From assembly GCF_905475345.1 (NCBI RefSeq), contig NC_066610.1, forward strand, positions 782,386 to 846,385: a DNA stretch of 64,000 nt. The letters run 5' to 3'. The position numbers and the translations under genes were made by a program. Source of the stretch: Vespula vulgaris (Eukaryota > Arthropoda > Insecta > Hymenoptera > Vespidae). Each line of letters starts with the position of its first letter. The first letter of the stretch is position 1. The notes beneath the pieces are model-generated. The model searched no databases. It saw only the letters and a list, made by a program, of their open reading frames with translations, and was not told the DNA's origin. Below are positions 63,901-64,000 of the stretch, one piece after another.

Positions 63901-64000
63901 AATTAGCCGAGACGTATTATCACTGTAATTGGGAAGAAATGCCACGAAATTGCAAAAGTTCGTTGTTAATTTGCATAATTTGTTCGCAATCGTATCTCAG
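57471..64000 (+). CDS. Odorant receptor (7tm_6), right-hand divergent gene, 3' end cut by the window
   Basis: Olfactory receptor subunit, only distantly like the four others. Exons: 58146-58608, 59514-59832, 60765-60864, 63050-63163, 63894 to beyond 64000; phases 1, 2, 0, 0. Exon 2 has VDVFLLHERYFAIGGVWPF and three helices. Exon 3 starts with an Ala/Asn/Thr-rich extracellular loop (codon repeat GCT), then IFPLPFKGVKLYHIT, a helix, and LVLHVCGKLSIMRHRVR. Exon 5 ends FEYCFIGEYLMQE. Exon 6 has LAETYYHCNWEEMP before the window ends. Proposed exon 1 is ATG AAG AAA at 57,471-57,479, followed by donor GTAAGC. It is phase 0 and joins as MKKIKPIEIVDVF; this is inference. With it, 335 residues precede exon 6. 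The fifth intron (2.2 kb) is unusual because it contains duplicated flank DNA. Confidence 0.88.
57889..57924. repeat. AAT trinucleotide run in intron 1 of the right-hand OR
   Basis: About twelve AAT units between proposed exon 1 and exon 2. Confidence 0.9.
61306..61350 (+). pseudogene. OR last-exon relic inside the right-hand OR
   Basis: After a T-rich tract, SMPYLFVLRMFI then TAA, matching the end of SMAYLSVLRTFI in the live genes and of the relic at 56,263. It lies in the fifth intron of the right-hand OR and is followed by the typical OR 3' flank. Confidence 0.75.
61921..62237 (+). repeat. Copy of part of OR exon 5 plus intron, inserted into the flank copy
   Basis: Matches 63,121-63,434 at exactly 1200 bases distance for the first 200 bases, roughly 93 percent identical. 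It starts inside the exon: the last 43 coding bases (61,921-61,963, encoding the YCFIGEYLMQE end) and the GTAAGT donor are present, but the acceptor and first 71 coding bases are not. It therefore cannot serve as an exon. Confidence 0.85.
62545..62557. promoter_or_regulatory. Shared upstream motif TAAGATAATTGC, intronic copy
   Basis: ATAAGATAATTGC within the duplicated 5' flank in the fifth intron of the right-hand OR. Confidence 0.25.

Noticed and set aside
1..64000. CRISPR arrays, rRNA, tRNA or bacterial-type operon signals
   Set aside because: None seen. Intron-rich insect genes, no spaced direct repeats of CRISPR form, and no cloverleaf-like segment noticed by reading. A tRNA scan was not possible here.

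Overview
This is AT-rich, intron-rich eukaryotic DNA from an insect. Hymenoptera (bee, wasp or ant) is most likely, because the genes are tandem 7tm_6 odorant receptors (ORs) with the short C-terminal exon structure and gene clustering typical of that order. The evidence is exon-by-exon translation with matching splice sites and phases. I cannot name the species, and no gene symbol is justified.

Layout. The window is built from a repeating unit of about 23 kb. Unit A runs from the left edge to about 24.3 kb, unit B from about 24.3 to 47.5 kb, and unit C, truncated and rearranged, from about 47.5 to 56.6 kb. Units A and B each carry, in order: a decayed Mutator-like (MULE) transposase fragment; a non-coding block conserved in all three units; the 3' end of a dead plus-strand OR; an intact plus-strand OR; a dead minus-strand OR exon; and an intact minus-strand OR that converges tail-to-tail on the plus-strand gene. 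Unit C keeps the transposase fragment and the conserved block. It has lost most of its plus-strand OR, of which only the last two exons survive, broken.

Downstream of unit C lies a fifth, more divergent plus-strand OR (57.5 kb to the right edge, cut in its sixth exon). Its fifth intron holds a copy of the DNA that precedes the gene. That copy includes a last-exon relic of another OR and is itself interrupted by a copy of part of the gene's own fifth exon and following intron.

The four intact receptors in A and B share one architecture from exon 2 on: 448, 286, 100, 111, 156 and 51 coding bases, with introns in phases 1, 2, 0, 0 and 0. Exon 1 must be short and lies upstream; I could not place it for those four genes. 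For the fifth gene a three-codon exon 1 is proposed. These proteins would be seven-helix ligand-gated channel subunits on olfactory neuron dendrites, acting with Orco, which is not in this window. I found no RNA genes and no CRISPR. Intergenic DNA is mostly AT-rich with many microsatellites.
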